In this document: positions 16,102 to 25,109 of the stretch, piece after piece | How the letters are laid out: every line of letters starts with the position of its first letter | Position numbering within the stretch: position 1 is the stretch's first letter | Source: Spirochaetaceae bacterium | GTDB taxonomy: Bacteria; Spirochaetota; Leptospiria; Leptospirales; Leptonemataceae | NCBI GenBank assembly: GCA_002729885.1 | Contig: PBUB01000031.1 | Coordinates: 1-64,000, forward strand | Length of the DNA: 64,000 bases | Reading direction: 5' to 3' | The notes under the pieces: model-generated | Told to the model about the DNA's origin: nothing | The model's input: the letters and a program-made list of their open reading frames with translations, nothing else | Database searches by the model: none | Position numbers and translations under genes: made by a program

Positions 16102-17007
16102 TCAGACCCAGACCTGTACTTCCGGGGTAATCAGAGTGCCCACGCCATGATCTGTAAAGACCTCCAGAAGTAAAGCATGGGGTACCCGACCATCAATGAT
16201 ATGGGCCCTTCGCACACCGGCCTGCAGGGCATCGGTGCAGCAACGGGTCTTGGGTAGCATCCCTCCGGAGATTACCTTTTTCTGAATCAGTTCATCTACA
16301 TCCCTGGGGGTCAGGCCGGTAAGGGTTTTATCACCGTCCAGGATTCCCCGGGTGTCGGTGAGCAGGATCAGCTTTTCGGCTCGCAGAGCGGATGCAATGG
16401 CACCTGCCATGGTATCTGCGTTAACATTCATGCTTTCGCCGTTTTCATCGGCTGCAATGGGTGCGATGACAGGTATATATTCGCTGTCGATCAAATCTCG
16501 AATGATCTGGGGTTCTACGGAGCGAGCATTTACGGTACCCACTCGGCCCAGACTTACTCTTTCTGTGGAGCCATCGTCCAGAGATTTTTCAATGGAGTGT
16601 TCTGTGGCGGTGGCCAGATGCCCATCGCGGCCAGAAATTCCTACGGCCCGACCGCCTTCTCGATTAATCAAAGATACAATTTCCTTGTTGATATTACCGG
16701 AAAGCACCATTTCCGCTACTTCCATGGCTGCATGGTCCGTAACTCGATGACCGTCCACAAACTGGCTGGCAATACCCAGGCGATCCAGCAGTCGGTTAAT
16801 GCGAGGGCCTCCGCCATGCACGATGACAGGTCGCATGCCAACATATCGAAGGAGTACTACATCCCGGGCAAATTTGTCCTGAAGAGCAGCCTGCTCCATG
16901 GCAGCGCCACCGTACTTGATTACGATGGTCTTTCCATGGAATTTCTGAATGTAGGGAAGGGCCTCTAGAAGTACTTCAGCGCGGCCCGAATCAGGATTCT
17001 CCACCAC
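16102..17007 (-). CDS. argB: acetylglutamate kinase
   Basis: A 301-residue amino-acid kinase. VIKYGGAAM holds the catalytic lysine, VIVHGGGPRINRLL binds acetylglutamate, VGISGRDG and NVNADTMAGAIA follow, and the C-terminal G-G-M-L-P-K motif is present. It catalyses the second step of arginine biosynthesis. The start is set at GTG 17007 because AGAAGGA lies a few bases upstream; a TTG seven codons earlier is also open. The gene overlaps the end of the upstream START-like gene by 17 bases, so the two are translationally coupled. No other arg gene is in the window. Confidence 0.96.
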   Translation of the reverse strand: MVENPDSGRAEVLLEALPYIQKFHGKTIVIKYGGAAMEQAALQDKFARDVVLLRYVGMRPVIVHGGGPRINRLLDRLGIASQFVDGHRVTDHAAMEVAEMVLSGNINKEIVSLINREGGRAVGISGRDGHLATATEHSIEKSLDDGSTERVSLGRVGTVNARSVEPQIIRDLIDSEYIPVIAPIAADENGESMNVNADTMAGAIASALRAEKLILLTDTRGILDGDKTLTGLTPRDVDELIQKKVISGGMLPKTRCCTDALQAGVRRAHIIDGRVPHALLLEVFTDHGVGTLITPEVQVWV

Positions 17008-17509
17008 TTTCCTTCTCCAGCACCTCAATAAAGTTTAGAATGGATTTCTTATCCTTTTCCAGCTGCTTGGCGTACACATCGGCAATGGCGCCTTCTACGA
17101 GTCCGCTTACCAGAAAGGCTTTGCTGGTCACCTTGATGTCGTAATCTCTCGCTGCACGATTTCCGTCCAGTTCGTAGTACTTGCTTTCGCCTTCAATTAC
17201 GAATAGATGATCCAGGTCTCCGCCGGGCACCACGCGAAATGTATGCACATGCGTGGTTTCCAGGAAAGTGGAGGTCTCCACCAGGGTATCGGCACCGCTG
17301 GGAAGTAGCGTGGCCACAACCTGGGGCAGGGATTCTGATATGGCAATATGCCTTACCTGTTTGAGTGTATCTCCGTCCCGGGTTTCTTCTTCGATATGGA
17401 CATTCTTTAGCTCCGGGAACTTATCCAGGTGCTTATACCGCTCCTGCCGGGCATCCAGCAGCTTCTGAAGGGGTACATCGAATTCCTGTTTTACCTGAAT
17501 CTTTTTCAT
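16991..17509 (-). CDS. DUF2505/START-like protein
   Basis: A 172-residue soluble protein whose pattern (QEFDVPLQKLLDARQERYKHLDKFPELKNV, later THVHTFRVVPGG and ASK/SKAFLVSGLVEGAIADVYAKQLEKD) fits the SRPBCC hot-dog-like lipid-binding superfamily, probably DUF2505. Such proteins bind hydrophobic ligands, but no ligand can be named. Its 3' end overlaps argB. The ATG at 17509 is used. A TTG three codons upstream is possible and neither has a clear Shine-Dalgarno. Confidence 0.75.
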   Translation of the reverse strand: MKKIQVKQEFDVPLQKLLDARQERYKHLDKFPELKNVHIEEETRDGDTLKQVRHIAISESLPQVVATLLPSGADTLVETSTFLETTHVHTFRVVPGGDLDHLFVIEGESKYYELDGNRAARDYDIKVTSKAFLVSGLVEGAIADVYAKQLEKDKKSILNFIEVLEKESGGES

Positions 17510-17744
17510 CTGGACCAATGGCGTATTGCGGAGGCCCTGAAAAGTCCAGTAAAAAAGGGGATTCTCAGAAAGGGCCTACGGGTGTAGCCGGGACGTATCC
17601 TGATTTGGAAGGAAATTCCGGAAATGCATGTCTGCCGATTGGTCGCAGAGAAATAACAACCTGCAGATTGGCTTCACTGTTCTATTGCCAGGGCAGATCC
17701 CTGAGATGTTTGCTACACCGTCAGCATGCGTCGTTCGGGATGCC

Positions 17745-19232
17745 CTAGAACTGAAAATAGAGGAAATTTGGAGTTTCAGCCGGGGTCATGGCAATAATCA
17801 TATAGATCATCGCAATTAGAATGCCAATGAGCTTCTTTCGGTTTTCCGGCTTCCAGAAATATTCCAGCTGATACCTGTTAAAGAAGATCTCATAAAACCA
17901 GAGAAGGCCCAGAAGCACTATGTATTCACCCAGGTCCTTCAGTTGATTATGAGAGAACAATGCACTATTGAAAACCAGAGATTCATTCAGGTTCTCAAAG
18001 CCGAACTGACGACCATGCATCAGATTGGCTGTGATCATATCCGGAGCTCTAAACCAGATGAATCCAAAGCTAAGACAGAAAAACAGAAACACTCTGGATG
18101 CAATGTTGTAGATCAGACTTCCGGACTGTTTTAGCCTCTGTCCCAGAGCGGTGGTCCCATATACCCTGTGGGCTGCAATCATTACAAACTGCCACACACC
18201 CCAGGCGACAAAATGGTAGGCCGCTCCATGCCAGATCCCGGTTGCCAGCCAGACGATGGCAATATTAACATAGACTCGCACAGGCCCAACGCGAGAGCCG
18301 CCCAGGGGAATAAAGACATAGTCACGAATCCAGGTAGTAAGGGAAATATGCCATCTGCTCCAGTGATCTGTGATGCTGGAGGCCGCCATGGGATATAGAA
18401 AATTGATTTCAAACTCGTAGCCAAACAATCGAGCTACTCCGCGAGCGATATCGGTATAACCAGCGAAGTCCAGATATATCTGCCATCCAAAGGCAAAGGA
18501 GGCCACCCAGATATCTACGGTGCCGTAGGCCCCTGGATTGGAAAACACCTGGTTTACCACAGGAGCCAGGTTGTCCGAAAGCACGAGCTTGCGAAAGAAG
18601 CCGACAATGATCCGGGTAACTCCTACGATAATATCGTTCTTTCTAATATTATAACCTTCATCCAGCTGCTGTAGAAAGGTGGTGGCCCTGACAATGGGGC
18701 CCGCTACCAGCTGAGGAAAGAAAGTAACGTACAGTGCGAAATCGATGGGATCCTTTCTAGCTTCCAGTACCCCGCGATACACGTCGATTGTATAGCTCAT
18801 GGACTGAAACGTATAAAAGGAAATACCCACCGGCAGAAGGATGATCTCTGCCGGAAACGCAAACATGGTACTACCCAGCGGATGTACATCGTTCAGAATG
18901 GTGATGCCAAAGTTCGTGTATTTGAAGTATCCCAGCAATGCCAGATTGATCAGAACCGAGGCAACTAGATAGGTTTTGGCCGGTAATCGAGCTAGAAAGC
19001 CCTGAGCTCCGCCCCTGTTTTCCCAGTCCCTCCTGGCTGTAATAGCCATTCCGGCCAGATAGTCCCAGGCAGTGGAGAAAAGGATTAGAACCAGATAATA
19101 AGGCTCAAATACTCCGTAGAAATAGTAGGAGGCGGCTAATAGAAAGGCTCTCTGCGGGCGTCCTTTCAGAACGTGACCCAGAATTAGCGTGGTAAAAAAG
19201 AAGAAAACAAAATGAAAGGACGTGAAATTCAT
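17745..19232 (-). CDS. MBOAT-family O-acyltransferase (DltB/AlgI-like)
   Basis: A 495-residue polytopic protein with ten or more membrane helices. Family signatures are visible: FPQLVAGPIVRATTFL, DFAGYTDIARGVARLFGYEF, NFLYPMAASSITDHWSRWHISLTTWIRDYVFIPLGGSR, and the catalytic-histidine region WLATGIWHGAAYHFVAWG. AlgI and DltB relatives transfer acyl groups across the inner membrane to alginate, teichoic acid or peptidoglycan. In Leptospirales these are paired with DUF1574/SGNH proteins. None is adjacent here, but DUF1574 and two SGNH lipoproteins occur elsewhere in the window. The start at ATG 19232 is preceded by no strong Shine-Dalgarno, and TTG 19238 is possible. Confidence 0.93.
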   Translation of the reverse strand: MNFTSFHFVFFFFTTLILGHVLKGRPQRAFLLAASYYFYGVFEPYYLVLILFSTAWDYLAGMAITARRDWENRGGAQGFLARLPAKTYLVASVLINLALLGYFKYTNFGITILNDVHPLGSTMFAFPAEIILLPVGISFYTFQSMSYTIDVYRGVLEARKDPIDFALYVTFFPQLVAGPIVRATTFLQQLDEGYNIRKNDIIVGVTRIIVGFFRKLVLSDNLAPVVNQVFSNPGAYGTVDIWVASFAFGWQIYLDFAGYTDIARGVARLFGYEFEINFLYPMAASSITDHWSRWHISLTTWIRDYVFIPLGGSRVGPVRVYVNIAIVWLATGIWHGAAYHFVAWGVWQFVMIAAHRVYGTTALGQRLKQSGSLIYNIASRVFLFFCLSFGFIWFRAPDMITANLMHGRQFGFENLNESLVFNSALFSHNQLKDLGEYIVLLGLLWFYEIFFNRYQLEYFWKPENRKKLIGILIAMIYMIIAMTPAETPNFLYFQF

Positions 19233-19377
19233 CCGCAAGAAGCAGAGACCCCGAGAGGGCCAAACCGGTCAAACAAAACCTTTCCTGGCGCTGAGCGGAT
19301 TGTTTTCGGGTAATAACGGGGCATCCCTGTGCTCTGTTCGGGCTTGACGAATCATGGGATATGGTCAGGGTGAGCCC

Positions 19378-19734
19378 ATGAACACATCGAGAATACTACT
19401 CAGCCTCGCCATTGTAGCCGGAATGGCTGCCACTCAGTGCGGAGGCGATAAGCCAGATCTGTCTCAGTACGATGCTGCTTGCCAGAAAGTTCTGAAATGC
19501 GACAAAAGCATGCAGGAAATCCAGAATAATCCGGCTCTGCCTGCCAATGCAAATGTAGGCGAACAATGCAAGAAATCTCTGGTTGAAATCGAAAAGAAAG
19601 CACCCAATAGCATTCAGGGCGTTAAGGACTGTATCAACAATACTCCTTGCGAGGAACTGAAATTCGCTGCATGTCTGGCTCCCGCTCAAGCTGAGCTAAT
19701 GAAAAACATTCCTGGAGCCCAGGGAGTAGAATAA
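19378..19734 (+). CDS. small Cys-rich lipoprotein
   Basis: A 118-residue exported protein. The hydrophobic signal ends in a weak lipobox (AATQC). Six further cysteines follow in a mostly helical, charged domain: YDAAC-QKVLKC, EQC, KDC, TPC and FAAC. This is the pattern of several small helical Cys-rich lipoprotein families found mainly in Leptospira. No function is known. The ATG at 19378 follows AGGGTGAG. An in-frame ATG eight codons upstream has no ribosome-binding site. It is convergent with the GT4 gene. Confidence 0.75.
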   Translation: MNTSRILLSLAIVAGMAATQCGGDKPDLSQYDAACQKVLKCDKSMQEIQNNPALPANANVGEQCKKSLVEIEKKAPNSIQGVKDCINNTPCEELKFAACLAPAQAELMKNIPGAQGVE

Positions 19735-19787
19735 TCTTTCAGTGGTCGGGCCCGCTCCGGGCTCGGCTCACCCTATTTTGACTGCCT

Positions 19788-20912
19788 TCAGGAGCTTGCG
19801 GACTTGAAGATTTCTTTGAACTCTTTAACCAGCTCATCACTTCGTTTATCCCACTGCCATTTCTTGCTTTGAAAGGTTGCCTGTTTGGGAAGTTCCTTCC
19901 CGTGCATTTGCAGAAGGTAGGATTTCCAGGCTTCCACATCTGTAGGAGAAGCGAATCGGCCATGAGGATGGATTTCGCGCATGATGGGGATATCCGAAAG
20001 CACGGCCGGCTTTCCATGCATCAAAGATTCCAGCACTCGCAGAGGAAAGCTTTCATGTAGAGAAGGAAAGAAGGCCACCCGGCAGCTTTCGTATAGCCAG
20101 GTCAACTGCCCGTCCGTAGGCGCTTCAATGTAGTAGATTCCATCCGGTCTGTACGCCCCTTCGATCAGATCTGCCAGTTCTTCTTTGATCTCCTTTCCTT
20201 TCTTACCTGCGATGAGCAGCGGGTATAGATATGGATTTTCTCTTCGCGCTCTGCGATAGGCTTCCATCAGTACTTTATAGTTCTTTCGTTTCTCGATGGT
20301 GCCCACGCTCAAATAGAAATGCTCGGAGAAGAAGGGAAGGTCGAGAGGATGACTGACTTTCCTGGCAGGCGGATTCAGGCCGGGATAGATTACCTTTATT
20401 TTATCTTCAGGAATGGAAGGGTAGAGCCCTTTTAGTTCATCGCGAAAACTCTGAGACTGGCACAGTACTCGGTCTGCGCTCTGAAGGCTTTCCTCCAGAA
20501 AATATTTCTGCTCCATCCTGGGAATCAATGTGAGCTCTTCTGGCGCAGTGCGAAAACTAACATCGTTCACATTGAGAATGGTTTTGATTCCTGGAAGCTT
20601 CTTCTTGATGTTGCGTGGCAGAAGTCCGGTGGTGCCCCAGAATACCTGGGCCTCTGCTTTCTCTACCATCTTTGGCAATGCCCTTTGCATCCATACTGCA
20701 GGCAGCTGAGGTAAAAAAGAAGATTCAATTCTGATTTCTACTCTGCCGGAAGTTAGCAAACTTGCGAAGTCTGGAGATATGGCTTTGTTAGAAAGTAGAA
20801 CCCATTCTGCATCCGGTAAGCTGGACACCAGATTTCCAAACATTCCCGCCACATAGCGGGCGTCGCGACTTCCAGGATTGGATAATGGCCGGGCATCAAC
20901 TGCGATCCGCAT
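19788..20912 (-). CDS. GT4-family glycosyltransferase
   Basis: A 374-residue GT-B glycosyltransferase. The N-terminal Rossmann domain starts MRIAVDARPLS, followed by the linker VIYPGLN. The donor-binding C-terminal domain has YLSVGTIEKRKNY and the EX7E motif in PSLHESFPLRVLESLMHGKPAVLSD (the two glutamates contact the nucleotide sugar). It probably adds a hexose to a surface glycan from UDP- or GDP-sugar on the cytoplasmic face. It stands alone, so the acceptor cannot be inferred. Divergent from the LOG gene by 242 bases. Confidence 0.92.
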   Translation of the reverse strand: MRIAVDARPLSNPGSRDARYVAGMFGNLVSSLPDAEWVLLSNKAISPDFASLLTSGRVEIRIESSFLPQLPAVWMQRALPKMVEKAEAQVFWGTTGLLPRNIKKKLPGIKTILNVNDVSFRTAPEELTLIPRMEQKYFLEESLQSADRVLCQSQSFRDELKGLYPSIPEDKIKVIYPGLNPPARKVSHPLDLPFFSEHFYLSVGTIEKRKNYKVLMEAYRRARRENPYLYPLLIAGKKGKEIKEELADLIEGAYRPDGIYYIEAPTDGQLTWLYESCRVAFFPSLHESFPLRVLESLMHGKPAVLSDIPIMREIHPHGRFASPTDVEAWKSYLLQMHGKELPKQATFQSKKWQWDKRSDELVKEFKEIFKSASS

Positions 20913-21154
20913 ATAGACCAGTTGCTCAGTCCGGATGCACCTGTCACGCTAAAACAAATTAGATTATGCTCTGATAACGGCGCAGGCGCGCTGCAGTATT
21001 TGATTTTCCCTGTCAGGACCTCTGCATGCAGGTCGGGGACCTGGAATAAATATTGTCTTTCTCGTCCAATGCAACTGTGCTTAAACTGAGTACCGGATTG
21101 GAATCCATGCAGGCTCTGGCCGATCATATGATACAGAGCACCATCAGGAGAAAC

Positions 21155-21907
21155 ATGAAACCACCTCGCGCCTATGAAAACCCGGACTTCCTTTACTCGG
21201 AGCATGCACGTTCTCTGCGAATCCTTTCTGAATATCATTATCCGTTGCACCGATTCGAGGAGCTGGGTGTAACGGACACGGTTGTATTCTTTGGTTCTGC
21301 ACGAATCCCTTCGCCGGAAAAAAGGCAGGATGCTCCCAGGCCTGCATCCAGATTGAATGAGCTGGATTCATTTTACGATGCCGCCCGGGAGGTGAGCAGG
21401 GAATTAACTCGCTGGTCCATTACCCATGCCAAACCAAAAGGGAGAAGCTTTCTGGTTTGTACCGGCGGAGGGCCGGGAATCATGGAAGCGTCCAATCGGG
21501 GGGCCTACGATGCTGGCGGACCCAGCATCGGGCTGAATATCGAATTGCCCAGAGAGCAGCATCCCAATCCATTTATTACCGATGAACTGAACTTTGACTT
21601 TCATTATTTCTTTACTCGTAAATTCTGGTTCCTGTATTTTGCCCGGGCTCTTATCGCCTTTCCAGGTGGATTCGGAACCCTGGATGAGCTGTTTGAAACC
21701 CTCACCCTTCAGCAAACCATGAATATTCGAAATCAAATACCTGTGTTCCTTTATGGAAAAAGATTCTGGGAGAGATTGATAGATTTCGATTTCCTTGTAG
21801 AATACGGGTTGATATCGCCCGGGGACAGAAAACTATTTCAAATAGTGGACTCTGTGCCCGAAGCCATGGAAGCGATGATACCGGTACTGGAAAGCCAGAT
21901 ACAATGA
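21155..21907 (+). CDS. LOG-family protein (putative nucleoside 5'-monophosphate phosphoribohydrolase)
   Basis: A 250-residue Rossmann-fold protein with both LOG signatures: GGGPGIMEASNRGA and PGGFGTLDELFE. Characterised members hydrolyse cytokinin or purine nucleotide monophosphates to base plus ribose phosphate. Several also are annotated as lysine decarboxylase by mistake. It is longer than a minimal LOG (about 190), with 60 extra N-terminal residues. The ATG at 21155 is chosen because CAGGAG precedes it by five bases. An open frame runs back to a TTG at 21053. Its stop overlaps the next start in ATGA, so the 665-aa protein is translationally coupled. Confidence 0.9.
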   Translation: MKPPRAYENPDFLYSEHARSLRILSEYHYPLHRFEELGVTDTVVFFGSARIPSPEKRQDAPRPASRLNELDSFYDAAREVSRELTRWSITHAKPKGRSFLVCTGGGPGIMEASNRGAYDAGGPSIGLNIELPREQHPNPFITDELNFDFHYFFTRKFWFLYFARALIAFPGGFGTLDELFETLTLQQTMNIRNQIPVFLYGKRFWERLIDFDFLVEYGLISPGDRKLFQIVDSVPEAMEAMIPVLESQIQ

Positions 21908-23901
21908 GCGCTGCAGGTCAGAAAAAGGAATTTCTTCATATACTGAAGGAATCGGAGGCCATTGCCCATGGTGCGAACCTGTCAGAAAAGGCCCATCATG
22001 CGCTGTACAAGGCCATAAAGTCTGTTTCTGCCCTGGATCAAATCAAGAACGGAGTTATCTTTCATGCCGGGATCAAGATTCCGGAACTGGAAAATCTGGA
22101 CTATGGTCGCAAGGAGGCTCTGGAAACTCTACAGCGACTGATGTCCGATCGTCTTATCGCTCAGGTATTTTTGATCGAGTTTGAACCCGGTGCCGCGAAA
22201 TTGACGGTCACTCCCTGCTACATCGCCAACTGGGGCGATGAAAGGGTGGGTCCTGAGCAGCTTTTCCAGGAGCTACTGATGCAATCGGTGGCCAGCATCG
22301 AGCAATTCCTGAAAAGCAGACCTGTATACAATCGCGAACAGATCTGGAAGGATCTGGAAAAGGACATCAACTCACCTTCGGTGCCGGATCTATCACAGTT
22401 ACCTACGGCCGCGGTGGATCCTCTGGCGGTGTTACAGCCCTCTGCATTTGACTTTGTGCCTCCGGCGGAAATGCTGCGAATGGCCAGGGATGAAATTCGC
22501 GAAGAGCTGATTCGCAGAGGCGATGTAGTCTATCTTCTGGAATACGGATTGTTGCCAGTCAGAGAAGAGGAACTGGTAATTCGGTTCGAAGCCTGTCTGG
22601 CATTTATGCAGTCCCGAATTATTCCCGAGCACCGTGGCAATGCAGCCCTGAAGTCCGAACTACATTCTATCTCTACCCAGGAAGAGGCCTACCATCTAGA
22701 AGGCTTTGTGCGAAAGACGGCAGATTTCTCACAGAAGAAAGCTGCCGCGGTGAAGAAACATCTGCTTTCCTCCCCTGGCCGCACATCCAGATTTCCGGGA
22801 TCTCTGGCAGTGGAGCAGGTGCTGCAACTTCATCCCCAGGTTGAAAAGAAGTACCGGGAAAACTGGGAAAAGGAGATGGATCATCAGCATAAAGAGATTC
22901 GAGATAGCATTCTGGGTCTGGGTGTGGATGTGGCCGATCAGATTCGATTCTTTTCCGAAGATGATCGTCAGTCCATCCCTCCGGAGATCTGGCGAAGGCT
23001 TATTAGCGATAATGGCTTTTTCCATTCTACCTGGGAGAAATCAGACGGCACCTATCATGTGCTCTGTAAAAAGAATCCAGGCATTTTCCCGGAACTGGTA
23101 GACATCATGCTGCGAATGGGTCCGGAGGATCACTGGAAGATCCTGGCCTTTCGCTTCCTGATAGAAAAGTACGAATCCACCTTTCCCGAACTATTCCATG
23201 ATAGTGACTTTGTGGATGCCTACGGTCAGCTCTTGAGAAGAGCCTATATGAGTCTCATCCCGTGGTACTATCGACTGCTTATGTTCATTGGTCTGCGAAG
23301 CGTTGTAGATGCTGCGTTTCAGAACGCCAAAAAGAAAATCCAGGAAGATCAGGAAAGGCTGGCTCTTAAAAATCAGGAGAAGCGAGACAACCAGGAAAAG
23401 CAGCGCATTGTGGAGCGAAAGGAAAGGGCAGGCCAGGCGGAGACCCTGGAGTTCAAGCGAAGGATAGTCGAGACCCTGGAAAGGTTCTACTTTGAACTGG
23501 GAAAACCGCCCCTCATAAAGGAAGTGGCATCGGAGTTTCCGGATCATAAAGAAGATGAGTTTCGCGAATTCGTCAAGAAACAGGGTTTCAAGCAACTGGA
23601 CTTTGAAAACGATAAGATCCTGCTTTATCCTGTAGATCATCAATGGAGAGCTCGGGCGGTGAAGTTGCGCAAGCATCTAGAGGAGCTCAACCAGGACCCT
23701 GGTCTGGAAAGCTCCCTTCGTTCCCGGATGAGCGCAGTGCTGAAGATGCTTCAGCGAAGCATCAAGCAGGCAGCCTCCGGCGTGGGAGGGTCAACCCAAT
23801 CCGGAAACCTGGATCCGGATGCGGCCTTTGAACGCTTTGAAACGGAACTGGAAAAGCATGAAAAGGTGGCGGCCAGCTCCTCTGAAGAAGAACCCTACTG
23901 A
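21904..23901 (+). CDS. large unknown protein coupled to LOG gene
   Basis: A 665-residue soluble protein I do not recognise. The N-terminal 250 residues are mixed alpha/beta. The middle is helical, with a hydrophobic patch LIPWYYRLLMFIGLRSVV near 445-465. A highly charged coiled coil follows (about 470-530, rich in K, E, Q), then a basic helical domain and an acidic Ser-rich tail (ASSSEEEPY). There is no signal peptide and no enzyme motif. The ATGA overlap with the LOG gene is strong evidence for a shared role. Spirochaete-restricted families of this size are common and mostly uncharacterised. Confidence 0.85.
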   Translation: MSAAGQKKEFLHILKESEAIAHGANLSEKAHHALYKAIKSVSALDQIKNGVIFHAGIKIPELENLDYGRKEALETLQRLMSDRLIAQVFLIEFEPGAAKLTVTPCYIANWGDERVGPEQLFQELLMQSVASIEQFLKSRPVYNREQIWKDLEKDINSPSVPDLSQLPTAAVDPLAVLQPSAFDFVPPAEMLRMARDEIREELIRRGDVVYLLEYGLLPVREEELVIRFEACLAFMQSRIIPEHRGNAALKSELHSISTQEEAYHLEGFVRKTADFSQKKAAAVKKHLLSSPGRTSRFPGSLAVEQVLQLHPQVEKKYRENWEKEMDHQHKEIRDSILGLGVDVADQIRFFSEDDRQSIPPEIWRRLISDNGFFHSTWEKSDGTYHVLCKKNPGIFPELVDIMLRMGPEDHWKILAFRFLIEKYESTFPELFHDSDFVDAYGQLLRRAYMSLIPWYYRLLMFIGLRSVVDAAFQNAKKKIQEDQERLALKNQEKRDNQEKQRIVERKERAGQAETLEFKRRIVETLERFYFELGKPPLIKEVASEFPDHKEDEFREFVKKQGFKQLDFENDKILLYPVDHQWRARAVKLRKHLEELNQDPGLESSLRSRMSAVLKMLQRSIKQAASGVGGSTQSGNLDPDAAFERFETELEKHEKVAASSSEEEPY

Positions 23902-24084
23902 CGTACTACCTCTGGCATAATTCACGGTCTGCGGTTTCCCGACTTATGTCTGCATCCAGTGCAAAATCCAGTAGTTCTGGATTCTGATTTTTTCTTTGCC
24001 GGCAAGAGCCCTCAGGGAAGTGTAACTTATCCACGGTTCCGGCAGTATCTTTCTGTCGGCGGCAGTGGCCAGAAGGGGGAAGAA

Positions 24085-25026
24085 GTGACCGTAACGCTGG
24101 AAGAGCTACAAAACAGACTGGAAGAACTGGAGCAACAAAACAAAAGGCTTCAAGATGAACTGAATTACGTAAAGGAATCTCCTTTCCTGCAATCATCCAT
24201 CAAACGCCTGGTGTACGAAGCACTCATCGACCGTGAGGAAGTGCTCACCCGGGAGCTGGGCAAGCGTATCAATGAGCGCCACGGCACCATGTATGAGATC
24301 AAAACCCAGGCCAAAAGGCTTTCCGAACTTCTAGGAATGGATGCAGATTCCGTTCGCATCATGGTAACAGAAGCGGTGCAAAACATCCTGGAGCATGGCT
24401 CCGGTAAATACGTAACCGTTCGTCTGGAAATAAAAAATGACAGTGTGAATCCCTGCCTGGTAAGTTCATTCAAACATGAGTTGCCCAGCGGTCAGGTCTA
24501 TACAATGAGCGACATCAACAAGAATGCCATGAAAGGGGATGTTACCTCCGAGCATTTTGATTTTGAGTCCAGTCGCGGCCGGGGTGAGTATATTATGAAA
24601 GAACTCACCGATGAAAGAAGAATCATTAACGGAATCGAAGTTAATCCGGATGGAAAGAAAGTTCGCTACTTCAAGCGGATCCTGATAAATTACGCAAAAG
24701 CAGAAGGTCCTCGCGCCAGAGTTACCTTTGAAGAGCTAAAACGAGAAATCGACCGACTGGATTATGAAGATGTGATCTGCTGCTTTCATGTCCATCATAT
24801 TGGTGGACTGCCGGATTCAGTTACCATCGCCACTACAAAGGCGTACTCTCAGAGAGTGGCCGATATCATGAAGAATAATGGTTTTCGCCTTCAGGAAGAG
24901 GAGAACTATTATCGCACATCCTTTGCCACGTATGTGCCTCAGGAGCAAATGGATAAAGAGCAGCTACTGAGCCTGTTTGCCAGAGTGCGTAGCATCGTGG
25001 ATGAAGAGATTGATTCTACAAAGTAA
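24085..25026 (+). CDS. GHKL-ATPase-fold regulatory protein
   Basis: A 313-residue cytosolic protein. It starts with a coiled coil (TLEELQNRLEELEQQNKRLQ) and continues into a histidine-kinase-like ATPase fold of the anti-sigma/SpoIIAB kind: VTEAVQNILEHGSGKYVTVRLEI is the N box, and SRGRGEYIMKELTDE resembles the G region. No phospho-acceptor domain is present. A C-terminal domain of about 100 residues is unassigned. Such proteins often act as anti-sigma factors or partner-switch kinases. The GTG at 24085 is chosen because GGGGGAAG precedes it. The frame is open back to 23959, but that stretch looks non-coding. Confidence 0.78.
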   Translation: MTVTLEELQNRLEELEQQNKRLQDELNYVKESPFLQSSIKRLVYEALIDREEVLTRELGKRINERHGTMYEIKTQAKRLSELLGMDADSVRIMVTEAVQNILEHGSGKYVTVRLEIKNDSVNPCLVSSFKHELPSGQVYTMSDINKNAMKGDVTSEHFDFESSRGRGEYIMKELTDERRIINGIEVNPDGKKVRYFKRILINYAKAEGPRARVTFEELKREIDRLDYEDVICCFHVHHIGGLPDSVTIATTKAYSQRVADIMKNNGFRLQEEENYYRTSFATYVPQEQMDKEQLLSLFARVRSIVDEEIDSTK

Positions 25027-25109
25027 GGATTGTAGTCTACTGCTACCGGAATCCGGGCATCCAGCGATACCAGCTTCCGGTACATCCGTGCAAGCCACTT
25101 CCATTCGCA

